Assembly (NCBI GenBank): GCA_014380155.1
Contig: JACMKJ010000552.1
Coordinates: forward strand, 1 to 24,582
Reading direction: 5' to 3'
Origin: Rhizobacter sp.
GTDB lineage: Bacteria; Pseudomonadota; Gammaproteobacteria; Burkholderiales; Burkholderiaceae_C
DNA: 24,582 bases
Shown: one piece after another, positions 1 through 8,588 of the stretch
Numbering within the stretch: the first letter of the stretch is position 1
Layout: each line of letters opens with the position of its first letter
Notes under the pieces: model-generated
Database searches by the model: none
Told to the model about the DNA's origin: nothing
Seen by the model: only the letters and a program-made list of their open reading frames with translations
Made by a program: the position numbers and the translations under genes

Positions 1-503
1 TCATCGGCCTGGCCGGCCCGCTGCTCGGCGGCTACCTCGCCGACCGCTGGCACCGCCGCCACCCCGGTGGCCGCATGCGGTTGGCGGCGGTGAGCAACGG
101 CCTTGCGACGGTGTTCATGATGTTGGTGCTGCTGGCAGCCCTCGACATCAACAACCGCTCGCTGATGTGGTTTTGCGCGCTGATGATGCCTTTGCACAGC
201 GTGTTCGTCGGCATGGCCTTGCCCGCGGTGGCCGCGACCACGCAAGACGTGGTGCCGCCGCAGCTCAAGGGTTTGTCGTGGGGCGCGGCGCTCGTCGCCT
301 TGTTCCTGCTCGGCGGTGCGTGGGGGCCGCTGATGGTGGGCGCAATCTCCGACCACGTCGACGGTGGCTACAAGGGCTTGTCGCTGGGGCTGGCCATTGC
401 GGGGGCCTTCGGCTTCATCGCGAGCTGGGTGTGGTTCATCACCGCACGCCACGTCGAGCGCGACATGACACAAGCGCGGGCGCAGGCCGAGGCTGCACGA
501 TGA
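1..503 (+). CDS. MFS transporter, C-terminal part (5' truncated by window edge)
   Basis: The reading frame is open from the window edge (first full codon at position 3) and gives 166 residues. It begins with a GGYLADRW stretch, which resembles the conserved loop of major facilitator superfamily transporters (G-x-L-a-D-R). About four hydrophobic membrane segments follow, including one around FMMLVLLAALDI and one around LGLAIAGAFGFIASWVWFI, then a short charged cytoplasmic tail. The substrate cannot be read from this half. The stop codon overlaps the start of the following dehydrogenase (ATGA), so the two are translationally coupled and probably act on the same compound or its product. The family call is fairly safe; the subfamily (spinster-like or anion:cation symporter) is open. 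Confidence 0.85.
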   Translation, partial: IGLAGPLLGGYLADRWHRRHPGGRMRLAAVSNGLATVFMMLVLLAALDINNRSLMWFCALMMPLHSVFVGMALPAVAATTQDVVPPQLKGLSWGAALVALFLLGGAWGPLMVGAISDHVDGGYKGLSLGLAIAGAFGFIASWVWFITARHVERDMTQARAQAEAAR

Positions 504-1666
504 GAGCCGTCGTCTGCCGCAACGACCAGCTCACGGTCACTGAGCTGCCCGAGCCCGAGCCGGGCCCGGGCCAGCTGCTGGTGAAGGTGCTGCGCTGCGG
601 CATCTGCGGCTCCGATCTGCACGTGCGCAAGTTCTGCGACCAATGGGGTTCGCTGATGGCGCGCAGCGGCTACACCGCGCTCACCCGTGCTGACCAAGAG
701 GTCGTGTTCGGCCATGAGTTCAGCGGCGAGGTGCTCGACCACGGGCCGGGCGGCAAGCGCTCCTTCAAACCGGGCACCCACGTGGTGGCCCTGCCGGTGC
801 TGCGCCGCGGCAACGCGATCGACATGATCGGCCTGTCGGCCCACAGCACCGGCGCTTATGCCGAGCGTGTGGTGGTCGAAGTGTCGAAGACCATGCCCGT
901 GCCCAATGGCCTCGCCCCGAGTTTGGCCGCGCTCACCGAGCCGCTGGCCGTGGGCTGGCACGCGGTGCGGCAGAGCGAGGTGAAGAAGGGCGACGTGGCC
1001 GTTGTCATCGGCTGCGGGCCGGTGGGCCTGGCGATCATCTGCCTGCTCAAGGCGCGCGGCGTGCGCATGATCGTGGCGAGCGATTTTTCGCCCGGGCGGC
1101 GCGCGCTGGCCACGGCCTGCGGCGCGCACCTCGTCGTCGACCCGGCGCAGGCCTCGCCCTATGCCAACTGGGGCCGCGACGACTACATCGACAAGCTGCC
1201 GCAACTGCTCGAGTTGCTGATGAGCACGGGCGAGTCATTGCGCAAGCTGCCGCTGCCGTGGTGGCATGTTTGGCGCCTGATCGAGGCCGTGGTGGGCGAC
1301 CCCAAGGGGCCGGTGGTGTTCGAGTGTGTGGGCGCGCCCGGCGTGCTGGCCGGAATCATCAACGGCGTGCCGCTGTTCACGCGCATCGTGGTGGTGGGCG
1401 TGTGCATGCAGCCCGACACCATCGAAGGCGCCGTCGCCATCAACAAGGGTGTCAGCTTGCGCTTCTCGGCTGGCTACTCGCCGCTCGAGTTTCGCGATGC
1501 GCTGCACCTCATTGCCCATGGCAAGGTGAACTGCGCGCCGCTCATCACCGGCGAGGTGGGGCTCGATGGCGTTGATGCCGCCTTCACTGCGCTGGGCGAC
1601 CCCGAGCGCCACGCCAAGATTTTGATCGACCCCGCGAGTGGCGTGCGCACGCCGCAGCTGCCGTAG
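500..1666 (+). CDS. Zinc-type medium-chain alcohol dehydrogenase
   Basis: This 388-residue protein is an NAD(P)-dependent medium-chain dehydrogenase/reductase. The likely catalytic zinc ligands are Cys36 (in CGICGSDLH), His72 (in GHEFSGEV) and Glu147 (in TEPLA). The nucleotide-binding glycine motif GCGPVG is at 171-176. The lobe that normally carries four structural-zinc cysteines is replaced by a cysteine-free stretch (about 95-118). There is also an extra segment, rich in Trp and Leu, at about 218-262 between the Rossmann strands. The ATG at 500 overlaps the MFS stop; longer upstream readings of this frame are shadows of the MFS gene. It probably oxidises an alcohol, or reduces a carbonyl, of the compound imported by its neighbours. 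The substrate is unknown. Confidence 0.88.
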   Translation: MRAVVCRNDQLTVTELPEPEPGPGQLLVKVLRCGICGSDLHVRKFCDQWGSLMARSGYTALTRADQEVVFGHEFSGEVLDHGPGGKRSFKPGTHVVALPVLRRGNAIDMIGLSAHSTGAYAERVVVEVSKTMPVPNGLAPSLAALTEPLAVGWHAVRQSEVKKGDVAVVIGCGPVGLAIICLLKARGVRMIVASDFSPGRRALATACGAHLVVDPAQASPYANWGRDDYIDKLPQLLELLMSTGESLRKLPLPWWHVWRLIEAVVGDPKGPVVFECVGAPGVLAGIINGVPLFTRIVVVGVCMQPDTIEGAVAINKGVSLRFSAGYSPLEFRDALHLIAHGKVNCAPLITGEVGLDGVDAAFTALGDPERHAKILIDPASGVRTPQLP

Positions 1667-1715
1667 TCGATCTCCCGTTCGCTGAGTTCCCCCACAAACA
1701 CAACGGAGACACGAC

Positions 1716-4331
1716 ATGGCTGAACGCGCTCATCGATTGAACACCCTCGCCGGCCTGATTGCGCTGGGTTTTGCTGCCGCTCCGGGGCTCGCGCATTCGC
1801 AAGAAGCACCCACCAGCCCACCGCCCGCAGCCAGCGCGCCCGAAGCGCCGGCCCCGGCGCCCTTGCCAGCAACCAAAGAAGCAGTGCCGAAACGTGACAG
1901 CGCCGACAAGGCCGCCACCACGCTCGACAAAGTGACGGTGAATGCGCAAAAGCGCGTCGAGTTTCTGCAAGACGTTCCGGTCACCATGAGCACGCTCAAC
2001 CGCCAGCGCCTGCAAGACGCCGGTGTGCAAAACATCAAGGACCTGCAGCGCCTGGTGCCCAACCTCGGTGTAACCAGCACCGATTCCGAGGCCAACACCA
2101 CGGTGCGCATCCGTGGCATCGGCACGACGGGCGACAACGCCGGCCTCGAATCGTCGGTCGGCATCGTGATCGACGGCGTGCCGCGGCCGCGCAACGGCGT
2201 GAGCTTCGGTGACCTCGGCGAGATCAGCCAGATCGAGGTGCTTAAGGGGCCGCAGGGCACGGTCTTCGGCAAGAACACCTCGTCGGGCGTGATCAGCATC
2301 ACCACCCGCCGGCCAAGCTTCGCGGAGCAGGGCGAAGGCGAGCTGACCTTCGGCAACTACCGGGCGACCGGGGTGGGAGCGGGTTATACGAATGCCATCA
2401 ACGACACCAGCGCCTTCCGCATCTACGCGGTCGACCGCCGCCGCGACGGGTTCAACGACGTGAACGTCAACAACGGCCCGCGCACCGAGACGAAAGACGG
2501 CGACCAGAACCTGCAGTCGCTGCGCGGGCAGTTGCTCTTACTGCCCAACGACGATCTCGACGTGCTCTTCATCGGCGACTACACACGCCGCAACGAGAAC
2601 TGCTGCATCTCGACCACCCTGCACCGTGACCCGGGCATCGCCGGCCTGGTCGACGCCTTTGCCGGCGGCGCCGGCAAAGGCGTGGTGCCAGCGGCCGACC
2701 CCTCGAGCCGCCTGGCCTACGCCAACGACAGCACCGAGCAGAAGATCGTCGACGAAGGCCTCTCGGCGCAGGTCAACTGGAAGACGCCGTGGTTCGGCGG
2801 CGCCACGCTGACCTCGATCAGCGCCGCGCGCAAGTGGTCGCTGCAGAGCGCGAGCGACCTCGACTTCAGCGGCGCCAAGCTCGCCACGCACGACTTCTCG
2901 CCCGACAACGGCCAGCACTTCAACACCTTCAGCCAGGAGCTGCGCCTGGCCGGCAAAAGCGGCAAGGTCGATTGGGTCAGCGGCCTGTACTTCGACAAGG
3001 TGCGCCTGCGCCGCAACGAAGCCATCGCCTTGCAGCCGCAATACGAGGGCTACCTGTCGACCCTGCTGCTTAGCGGCATTGCGGCCGCGCTGCCACCGGG
3101 CATGGTCGACATGACGAACCCGCAGAACTTTCTCTCCGAAGCCGCCGGTGGCGTGGCCCCGGGCTCGGCCTACGCCGGCACGGCGCAGCGCGACGAGTGG
3201 CGCCAGAGTTCCAAGAGCAGCGCCTTGTTCGGCAACGTGACCTTTCACGCCACCGACGCACTCGCGCTGACGGGTGGCCTGCGCTACACGCACGAAACGA
3301 AGACCAGCAATTTCTCGTACAGCAACCCCAACGGCGGCACCGCCTGCGGTGCGGCGATCAGCACCAACAGCGTGGCCGATGCCTTGATCGCACGTGGCGT
3401 GCCGGCCGGCGCCGTGCCACTGATCGCGCCCACGGTGATCGGCAACATGTGCCTGCCGTGGCAGAACCCGCTCTTCAACGGGCTCACCTCGTCGGACAGC
3501 TTCAGCGAGAACCATTGGTCGGGCACGCTCAAGGCCGCCTACCGCTGGAGCGAGCGTGTGATGCCGTACGCCTCGGCCGCGCGCGGCGACAAGGCGGGCG
3601 GTTTTAACCTGGCGCGGGTGCAGTCATCGAACGGCAGCACCAGCGGCGGGTCCGGCATCTTGCCGGTGACGAACACGCAGTTCCCAGCCGAGAAGGTGGA
3701 CAGCTACGAGCTGGGCACCAAGACGAGCTGGGCGGGCGGCAACCTGCTGCTCAATGCTGCGCTGTTCCATTCCAAGTACAGCGACTACCAGCTCAACACC
3801 TTCAGCGGCATCAGCTGGGTGGTCGCGTCGATCCCCGAGCTCACCACCAAAGGCGTGGATCTCGACCTGCAGTGGCAGACCGACGTCGCCGGTCTCTCGT
3901 TGCAGGGCGGCGTGGGCTACACGAAAGCGAAGTACGGCGACGACCGGCTGGCCGACGCATCGCTCGCCACGCTGCCCGGCAGCACGGCGGGCTTCGCACC
4001 CAAGTGGACGGTCTCGGCCGGCTTCGGCTACGAGTGGAACATCGGCAGCAGCCTGTTGGGCCGTTTCAACCTCGGCGCCAAGTACAGCAGCCGCTACAAC
4101 ACCAGCACCACCCCCAACCCGCTGACCGAGCAGAAGCCGTACACGCTGGTCGATGCGCGCTTGGGGCTGGGCTCGCTCGGCAAGAGCTGGAGCGTCGAGC
4201 TGTGGGGCCACAACCTGACCGACGAGGTTTATACGCAGGCCTCGTTCGGCCCGGCCCTGCAGACCGGCGCCATCAATGGTTTCCTGGGCGCGCCGCGCAC
4301 CTACGGCGTCACGCTGCGCAAGAGTCTCTGA
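1716..4331 (+). CDS. TonB-dependent outer-membrane receptor
   Basis: This is an 871-residue ligand-gated outer-membrane transporter. A signal peptide (about 1-28, ending AHS) leads into a Pro/Ala-rich linker (31-59). A TonB-box-like stretch, LDKVTVNAQKR, lies at 70-80. The plug domain (about 80-200) has the family-typical IEVLKGPQGTVFGKNTSSG at its end. The rest is a 22-strand-type barrel with alternating aromatic residues, and the protein ends YGVTLRKSL. A GGAG ribosome site precedes the ATG by 9 bases. It lies 49 bp after the dehydrogenase and 30 bp before a periplasmic binding protein, so outer-membrane uptake and periplasmic capture are probably encoded together. The plug style resembles receptors for organic compounds in sphingomonads and Burkholderiales rather than ferric siderophores, but that is a judgement from memory. 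Confidence 0.93.
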   Translation: MAERAHRLNTLAGLIALGFAAAPGLAHSQEAPTSPPPAASAPEAPAPAPLPATKEAVPKRDSADKAATTLDKVTVNAQKRVEFLQDVPVTMSTLNRQRLQDAGVQNIKDLQRLVPNLGVTSTDSEANTTVRIRGIGTTGDNAGLESSVGIVIDGVPRPRNGVSFGDLGEISQIEVLKGPQGTVFGKNTSSGVISITTRRPSFAEQGEGELTFGNYRATGVGAGYTNAINDTSAFRIYAVDRRRDGFNDVNVNNGPRTETKDGDQNLQSLRGQLLLLPNDDLDVLFIGDYTRRNENCCISTTLHRDPGIAGLVDAFAGGAGKGVVPAADPSSRLAYANDSTEQKIVDEGLSAQVNWKTPWFGGATLTSISAARKWSLQSASDLDFSGAKLATHDFSPDNGQHFNTFSQELRLAGKSGKVDWVSGLYFDKVRLRRNEAIALQPQYEGYLSTLLLSGIAAALPPGMVDMTNPQNFLSEAAGGVAPGSAYAGTAQRDEWRQSSKSSALFGNVTFHATDALALTGGLRYTHETKTSNFSYSNPNGGTACGAAISTNSVADALIARGVPAGAVPLIAPTVIGNMCLPWQNPLFNGLTSSDSFSENHWSGTLKAAYRWSERVMPYASAARGDKAGGFNLARVQSSNGSTSGGSGILPVTNTQFPAEKVDSYELGTKTSWAGGNLLLNAALFHSKYSDYQLNTFSGISWVVASIPELTTKGVDLDLQWQTDVAGLSLQGGVGYTKAKYGDDRLADASLATLPGSTAGFAPKWTVSAGFGYEWNIGSSLLGRFNLGAKYSSRYNTSTTPNPLTEQKPYTLVDARLGLGSLGKSWSVELWGHNLTDEVYTQASFGPALQTGAINGFLGAPRTYGVTLRKSL

Positions 4332-4361
4332 GCCACGTCATTTCAAGCAGCAAGGATCACG

Positions 4362-5525
4362 ATGAAACGCACATTCAAGCCTCACCCGATCGTTGTCAGC
4401 CGGCGTCAGCTGGTTCTCTCGGCCGCAAGTGCCGCGCTCACGTCGCCGCTGTTCGCGCGCGCCGCGCCCGGCGACAGCGCCGACGAGATCCTGATCGGCC
4501 AGTCGGTGCCTCTGAGCGGCCCGGCCGCGCCCTCGTTCGAGGTCTTGCTGCGCGGCCAGGATCTGGCGCTGAAAGAGTTCAACGCCAAGGGCGGCGTCAA
4601 TGGCCGCCCGGTCAAGGTGATCAAGCTCGACGACGGCTACGACACCAGGAAGTGCGCCGACAACGTCAACAAGCTGATCGACGAACACAAGGTGGTGAGC
4701 TTGTTCGGCCTGGGCAGCACCGCAGGTGTGGGCGCGACGCTGCCGATCCTGCTGGAGAAGAAGGTGCCGCTGATCGGCGTGTACACAGGCTCACCCAGCT
4801 TGCGCATGAAGCAGCACCCCTACTTCTTCACCACCACGGCCAGCTACCGGGACGAAGTGGTGCAGATGATCCGCAACCAGGTGACGCTGCAGCGCTCGCG
4901 CATCGGCCTCGTCTACAGCAACAACCCCTTCGGCCAGTTGATGGTGCCGGTGGTGGAAGAGGTGGCCAAGGAGATGGGTGTGGCCATCGTCAGCCGCGCA
5001 TCGCTCGAGATCACCGGCACCGATGCGTTGGCTGCGGCGCAGGCCGTTGCCAAGGAGCGCCCGCAGGCGGTGATCATGATGGCCTTCGGCACCGGCATCT
5101 TTCCCTTCATCAAGGCCGCTCGCTCCATCATCGGCGCGCCCTTGTACTGCCCCTCGGTGGCCAATGCCAAGGCCTTGCTCGATGCCCTGGGCGACGACGC
5201 GCGTGGCCTCGCCTACACCGTGACCATCCCGTTCCCGTGGCGCCAGACCTCACCGCTCATGCGCGAATACAACGCCGCGATGGAAGCGGCCAAGCTGCCG
5301 GTCGACTACGACCACCTCACCGGCTACCTCAACATGCGCTCGCTGCTGGCGGTGATCGCGCGTGTGGGCAAGCAGATCACGCCGCAGGGGCTGGTGGCCA
5401 CGGCCGAGCGCATGAAGAAGGTCGACCTCGGCGGCTACGTGCTCGATTTCAGCCCCAGCAACCACCACGGCTCCAGGTTCGTCGAGACGGTGGTTGTGGG
5501 GCCGGGTGGGCGCTACATGCGCTGA
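4362..5525 (+). CDS. ABC transporter substrate-binding protein (type I periplasmic fold), Tat-like signal
   Basis: This 387-residue periplasmic binding protein belongs to the hydrophobic/branched-chain amino acid (LivK-like) family. The N-terminus has a twin-arginine-like motif, SRRQLVLSA (13-21), then a hydrophobic stretch and a possible cleavage site near AARAA (about 31-36), so export may be by Tat. The mature part starts with the family-typical EILIGQSVPLSGPAA and has LALKEFNAKGGVNGRPVK. The second lobe starts near RIGLVYSNNPFG. The start has an AAGGA ribosome site. No permease or ATPase gene is in this window. It sits between a TonB receptor and a second, unlike binding protein. In this family, ligands are often aromatic acids or other small carboxylates as well as amino acids; the ligand here is unknown. 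Confidence 0.9.
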   Translation: MKRTFKPHPIVVSRRQLVLSAASAALTSPLFARAAPGDSADEILIGQSVPLSGPAAPSFEVLLRGQDLALKEFNAKGGVNGRPVKVIKLDDGYDTRKCADNVNKLIDEHKVVSLFGLGSTAGVGATLPILLEKKVPLIGVYTGSPSLRMKQHPYFFTTTASYRDEVVQMIRNQVTLQRSRIGLVYSNNPFGQLMVPVVEEVAKEMGVAIVSRASLEITGTDALAAAQAVAKERPQAVIMMAFGTGIFPFIKAARSIIGAPLYCPSVANAKALLDALGDDARGLAYTVTIPFPWRQTSPLMREYNAAMEAAKLPVDYDHLTGYLNMRSLLAVIARVGKQITPQGLVATAERMKKVDLGGYVLDFSPSNHHGSRFVETVVVGPGGRYMR

Positions 5526-5555
5526 CATGACACAGACAACAACCAGGAGACACAG

Positions 5556-6797
5556 ATGACCACGTGGACAAGACACCTCGGCCCTTCACTCGTCCTCGGC
5601 CTCGCACTTCAGGCGGGCACGGCCTTCGCTCAGGCCGGTGAGACGGTTCGCATCGCGGTGATCGACCCGATGTCGGGTTTCGCTGCAGCAGCCGGTGCCA
5701 ACGCGCTTCACATCTTTCAGTTCCTCGCCGAGCGTGAGAGCAAGAGCAATGCGGCCGGGGTGAAGTACGAGGTCGTGGCATTCGACAACAAGATGTCGCC
5801 GCAGGAGACCTTGAGCACACTCAAGGCGGCCACCGATCAGGGCTTCCGCTACGTGACACAAGGCATTGGCTCGGCGGCTGGACTCGCGTTGATGGATGCC
5901 ATCGGCAAGCACAACGAGCGCAACCCTGGCAAGGAAATCGTCTACCTGAATCACAACGCCATTGACCCGACCATGACCAATGAGGCGTGCAACTTCTGGC
6001 ACTTCCGCTTCGAGCCGGACGTGTCGATGAAGATGGAGATCCTCACCTCGGCCATCAAGGACACACCGTCGGTCAAGAAGGTCTACCTCATCAACCAGAA
6101 CTACGCGCTCGGCCACCAGGCGGTGAAGTACGCGCGGGAGATGCTGGGCCGCAAGCGCCCCGACGTGCAGATCGTGGGCGACGATCTGCACCCCATCGGC
6201 CAGACCAAGGATTTCACGCCGTACGTGGTGAAGATCAAGCAGTCCGGCGCCGATGCGGTGATCACCGCGAACTGGGGCCCCGACATTGCGCTGCTCTTCA
6301 AGGCGGCAAAAGACGCCGGGCTGGACGTCGCCTTCTACACCTACGCGGCGGGCGGGCCCGGCGCGCCTTCGTTGCTGGGCGACTATGGCCTGGGGAAGGT
6401 CAAGTACGTTGGCACGGCCTATACCAACATGCCCGGTGAATCGACGCAGATCCGCCAGGCGTTCGAAGCGCGCTACAAGGAAGACTTCACCATTCCGTCG
6501 GTGATCGCGATCTACAAATCACTGAGTGCGGCCATCGCCAAGGCGAAATCCACCGATCCGGTGAAGGTGACCAAGGCGATGGAGGGCCAGAGCGTGAAGA
6601 CCGCCATCGGCGAGGTGACGATGCGTGCATCCGACCACCAGTTGCAGCAGGCCCTCTACCTCGTGACCTGGGGCAAGACCAACAAGCAGAACCCCGACGG
6701 CCGCGAAGGCACGGGCAACACCTGGATCGGCGAGAAGCTGTACGAGTCGTACGTCTCCAGCACGCCGACGACCTGCCAGATGAAGCGGCCGGGCTGA
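5556..6797 (+). CDS. Branched-chain amino acid-type ABC transporter substrate-binding protein
   Basis: This 413-residue protein is a second LivK-like periplasmic binding protein. A Sec signal peptide ends near AFAQA (about 22-27). The first strand, TVRIAVIDPMSGFAAAAG, is typical of the family. A strong AGGAG ribosome site sits 7 bases before the ATG, and the gene starts 30 bp after the previous binding protein. The two are clearly different by eye: they differ in signal type, in the FDNKMSPQETLS region and in length. A simple recent duplication is therefore unlikely. Cysteines in EACNFWHF and near the C-terminus (TTCQMKRPG) could form a disulfide. It ends the plus-strand run, and a GC-rich hairpin overlaps its stop codon. 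Confidence 0.92.
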   Translation: MTTWTRHLGPSLVLGLALQAGTAFAQAGETVRIAVIDPMSGFAAAAGANALHIFQFLAERESKSNAAGVKYEVVAFDNKMSPQETLSTLKAATDQGFRYVTQGIGSAAGLALMDAIGKHNERNPGKEIVYLNHNAIDPTMTNEACNFWHFRFEPDVSMKMEILTSAIKDTPSVKKVYLINQNYALGHQAVKYAREMLGRKRPDVQIVGDDLHPIGQTKDFTPYVVKIKQSGADAVITANWGPDIALLFKAAKDAGLDVAFYTYAAGGPGAPSLLGDYGLGKVKYVGTAYTNMPGESTQIRQAFEARYKEDFTIPSVIAIYKSLSAAIAKAKSTDPVKVTKAMEGQSVKTAIGEVTMRASDHQLQQALYLVTWGKTNKQNPDGREGTGNTWIGEKLYESYVSSTPTTCQMKRPG

Positions 6798-6806
6798 TAC
6801 GGCCGC
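6785..6806. terminator. GC-rich inverted repeat between convergent genes
   Basis: A perfect 7-bp inverted repeat (GCGGCCG and CGGCCGC) has an 8-base loop that contains the stop codon of the upstream binding-protein gene. It sits in the 28-bp gap before the end of the convergent aldehyde dehydrogenase. No T-run follows on either strand, so it is at best a weak or factor-assisted bidirectional terminator. Confidence 0.35.
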
Positions 6807-6825
6807 CCGGCGCCTCGAGACCTGC

Positions 6826-8262
6826 TCAGCCCGCCTTGTCCGGCGCGTAGCCCAGCATGGCTTTCACTTCCAGGAACTCGCTGAAGGCATGGTCGCCCCA
6901 TTCGCGGCCGTTGCCCGATTGTTTGAAGCCACCGAAGGGCGCCATCAGGTCGATGGCCGCGCTGTTGATGTTGACCTGGCCCGCACGCAAGCGCGCAGCC
7001 ACCTTGCGTGTGGCCTCGGGGTCGGCGCCTGAGACATACGCGGCCAGGCCGTAAGGTGTGTCGTTGGCGATCGCCACGGCTTCATCGACCGTGTCGTAGC
7101 CGAGGATGGTCAGCACCGGGCCGAAGATCTCTTCGCGTGCCACCGTCATCTGGTTGTTCACGTTGCCGAGAATCGTCGGCTTGACGTAGTAGCCGGTCTC
7201 CAGTCCCTGCGGCTTACCGGGGCCGCCGGCCACCAGGGTGGCGCCTTCTTCGATGCCCTTGTGGATCAGCGTCTGGATCTTGTCCCACTGAGCGGCCGAG
7301 ATCACCGGGCCGAGTGCGGCCCCGCTGTCGGGTGCGCCGACTGTGGTGGCCTCGGCAGCGGCCTTGGCAATCGCCAGCGCCTCGGCCATGCGCGCCTTGG
7401 GCACCAGCATGCGCGTGGGGGCGTTGCACGATTGGCCCGAGTTGCCCATCACGCCACGCACACCCGCCGTCACGGCCGTCTTCAGGTCGGCGTCTTCCAG
7501 AATGATGTTGGGTGATTTGCCGCCCAGCTCCTGGTGCACACGCTTCACCGTGGGCGCGGCATTGCGCGCCACCTCGATGCCGGCGCGTGTGGAGCCGGTG
7601 AACGACACCATGTCGACTTCCGGGTGGCTGGACAGCGCGGCACCCACGGTCGGCCCGTCGCCGTTGACCAGGTTGAAAACGCCCGCGGGCACACCGGCTG
7701 CGTGCAGGATCTCGGCCCACACATGGGCAGAGAACGGCGCGATCTCCGAGGGCTTGAGCACCATGGTGCAACCGACCGCCAAGGCCGGCGCCACCTTGCA
7801 GGCGATCTGGTTCATCGGCCAGTTCCAGGGCGTGATGAAGGCGCACACGCCGATCGGCTCGTGCACGAGCAGGGTGCTGCCACGGGACTTGGTGAAGCTG
7901 TAGTCCTTGAGCACACCGAGCGCGGTCTGCAGGTGGGCGATGCCCATCGCGGCTTGCGCGTCGTTGGACAGTTTCACGGGCGCGCCCATCTCTTCGGTGA
8001 TGGCAGCGGCCACATCGGCGTAGCGCTTCTTGTACTCGCCAATGATTCGCTCGAGCAGCGCCACGCGCTCGGCGACGCTGGTTTGCGAGTAGCTCGCGAA
8101 GGCCTTGCGCGCTGCCTTCACGGCCGCGTCGACATCGGCGACCGAGCCCATGGAGATGCGGCCGGCGGACACTTCGGTCGCCGGGTTGATGACGTCGATG
8201 CTCTTGGGCACGGCGGGGTCGACCCAACGGCCGTCGATGTAGAACTGCAGGTAGTTGCGCAT
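6826..8262 (-). CDS. NAD(P)-dependent aldehyde dehydrogenase
   Basis: This 478-residue enzyme is a standard aldehyde dehydrogenase that oxidises an aldehyde to the carboxylic acid. The visible catalytic set is Asn147 in TPWNWP, Lys170 in LKPSE, the coenzyme loop FTGSTRAG (221-228), general-base Glu245 in ELGGKSP and nucleophile Cys279 in GQSCNAPTRM. I chose the ATG at 8262, where the protein begins MRNYLQFYIDG, because GGAG sits 9 bases upstream and the homology starts there. The open frame continues upstream to 8547 without supporting signals. The gene converges with the transporter run and diverges from the copper oxidase cassette across a 326-bp region. It may therefore act on aldehydes from the alcohol dehydrogenase, from the oxidase, or both. 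This placement is inference. The family call is secure. Confidence 0.95.
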   Translation of the reverse strand: MRNYLQFYIDGRWVDPAVPKSIDVINPATEVSAGRISMGSVADVDAAVKAARKAFASYSQTSVAERVALLERIIGEYKKRYADVAAAITEEMGAPVKLSNDAQAAMGIAHLQTALGVLKDYSFTKSRGSTLLVHEPIGVCAFITPWNWPMNQIACKVAPALAVGCTMVLKPSEIAPFSAHVWAEILHAAGVPAGVFNLVNGDGPTVGAALSSHPEVDMVSFTGSTRAGIEVARNAAPTVKRVHQELGGKSPNIILEDADLKTAVTAGVRGVMGNSGQSCNAPTRMLVPKARMAEALAIAKAAAEATTVGAPDSGAALGPVISAAQWDKIQTLIHKGIEEGATLVAGGPGKPQGLETGYYVKPTILGNVNNQMTVAREEIFGPVLTILGYDTVDEAVAIANDTPYGLAAYVSGADPEATRKVAARLRAGQVNINSAAIDLMAPFGGFKQSGNGREWGDHAFSEFLEVKAMLGYAPDKAG

Positions 8263-8588
8263 GGCGTGTTGCTCCAGAAAAACGGCTTCAAATGACAGCT
8301 CGTAGTATTCGAGCACAGCCCCCGATTCATCGATACACGCAAACCCTGGAGCCGGCAGGGTATGGGGCATGGACTGCGCCAAACATGCGCAACAAGAGCC
8401 GCCCCAACCCACCCCCGAACAAACCCGATCCCAGCATTCATTTGTTGACAACTGCCCACGTCTCGTCATAAAACAAACGTTCTTGCTTTTCAATAAATAG
8501 AATAAACGTTCCATAACGATTCCAAGATGCACCCGAGCGACGTTCACGGCTGAGCGTTTTGCTCCGGGCCGCCCCAGGAGACAAACAG
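8263..8588. promoter_or_regulatory. Divergent AT-rich promoter region with paired AACGTT sites
   Basis: This is the only stretch above 300 bases without a gene. Positions 8466-8517 are strikingly AT-rich compared with their surroundings. On the plus strand, TTGACA (8445-8450) with a 16-base spacer before CATAAA (8467-8472) fits a sigma70-type promoter for the lipoprotein cassette. On the minus strand, TTGAAA (8493-8488) with a 17-base spacer before TATGAC (8470-8465) fits a promoter for the aldehyde dehydrogenase. The two -10 boxes overlap, so the promoters would compete. The octamer AAACGTTC, with palindromic core AACGTT, occurs at 8475-8482 and 8504-8511 as a direct repeat 29 bases apart. 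The first copy falls in the minus-strand spacer and near the plus-strand start point, where a shared regulator could bind. Promoter calls are by eye. Confidence 0.5.
8343..8361. promoter_or_regulatory. Inverted repeat in the aldehyde dehydrogenase leader
   Basis: The arms ACCCTG (8343-8348) and CAGGGT (8356-8361) are perfect complements around a 7-base loop. They lie about 80 bases upstream of the aldehyde dehydrogenase start, downstream of its proposed promoter. This could be an operator or an RNA hairpin in the leader. Six-base arms in GC-rich DNA can arise by chance. Confidence 0.25.

Noticed and set aside
167..499. N-terminal 111-codon extension of the alcohol dehydrogenase frame
   Set aside because: It overlaps the MFS gene in another frame, has an Arg/Ala-rich shadow composition, and the dehydrogenase homology begins exactly at the ATG at 500.
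3872..5530. 552-residue plus-strand open frame across the receptor and binding-protein genes
   Set aside because: Its Arg/Gln/Pro-rich sequence has no domain features and overlaps two well-supported genes; it is a high-GC shadow frame.
8263..8547. N-terminal extension of the aldehyde dehydrogenase
   Set aside because: It covers the AT-rich promoter region, has no homology, and the ATG at 8262 has a good ribosome site.
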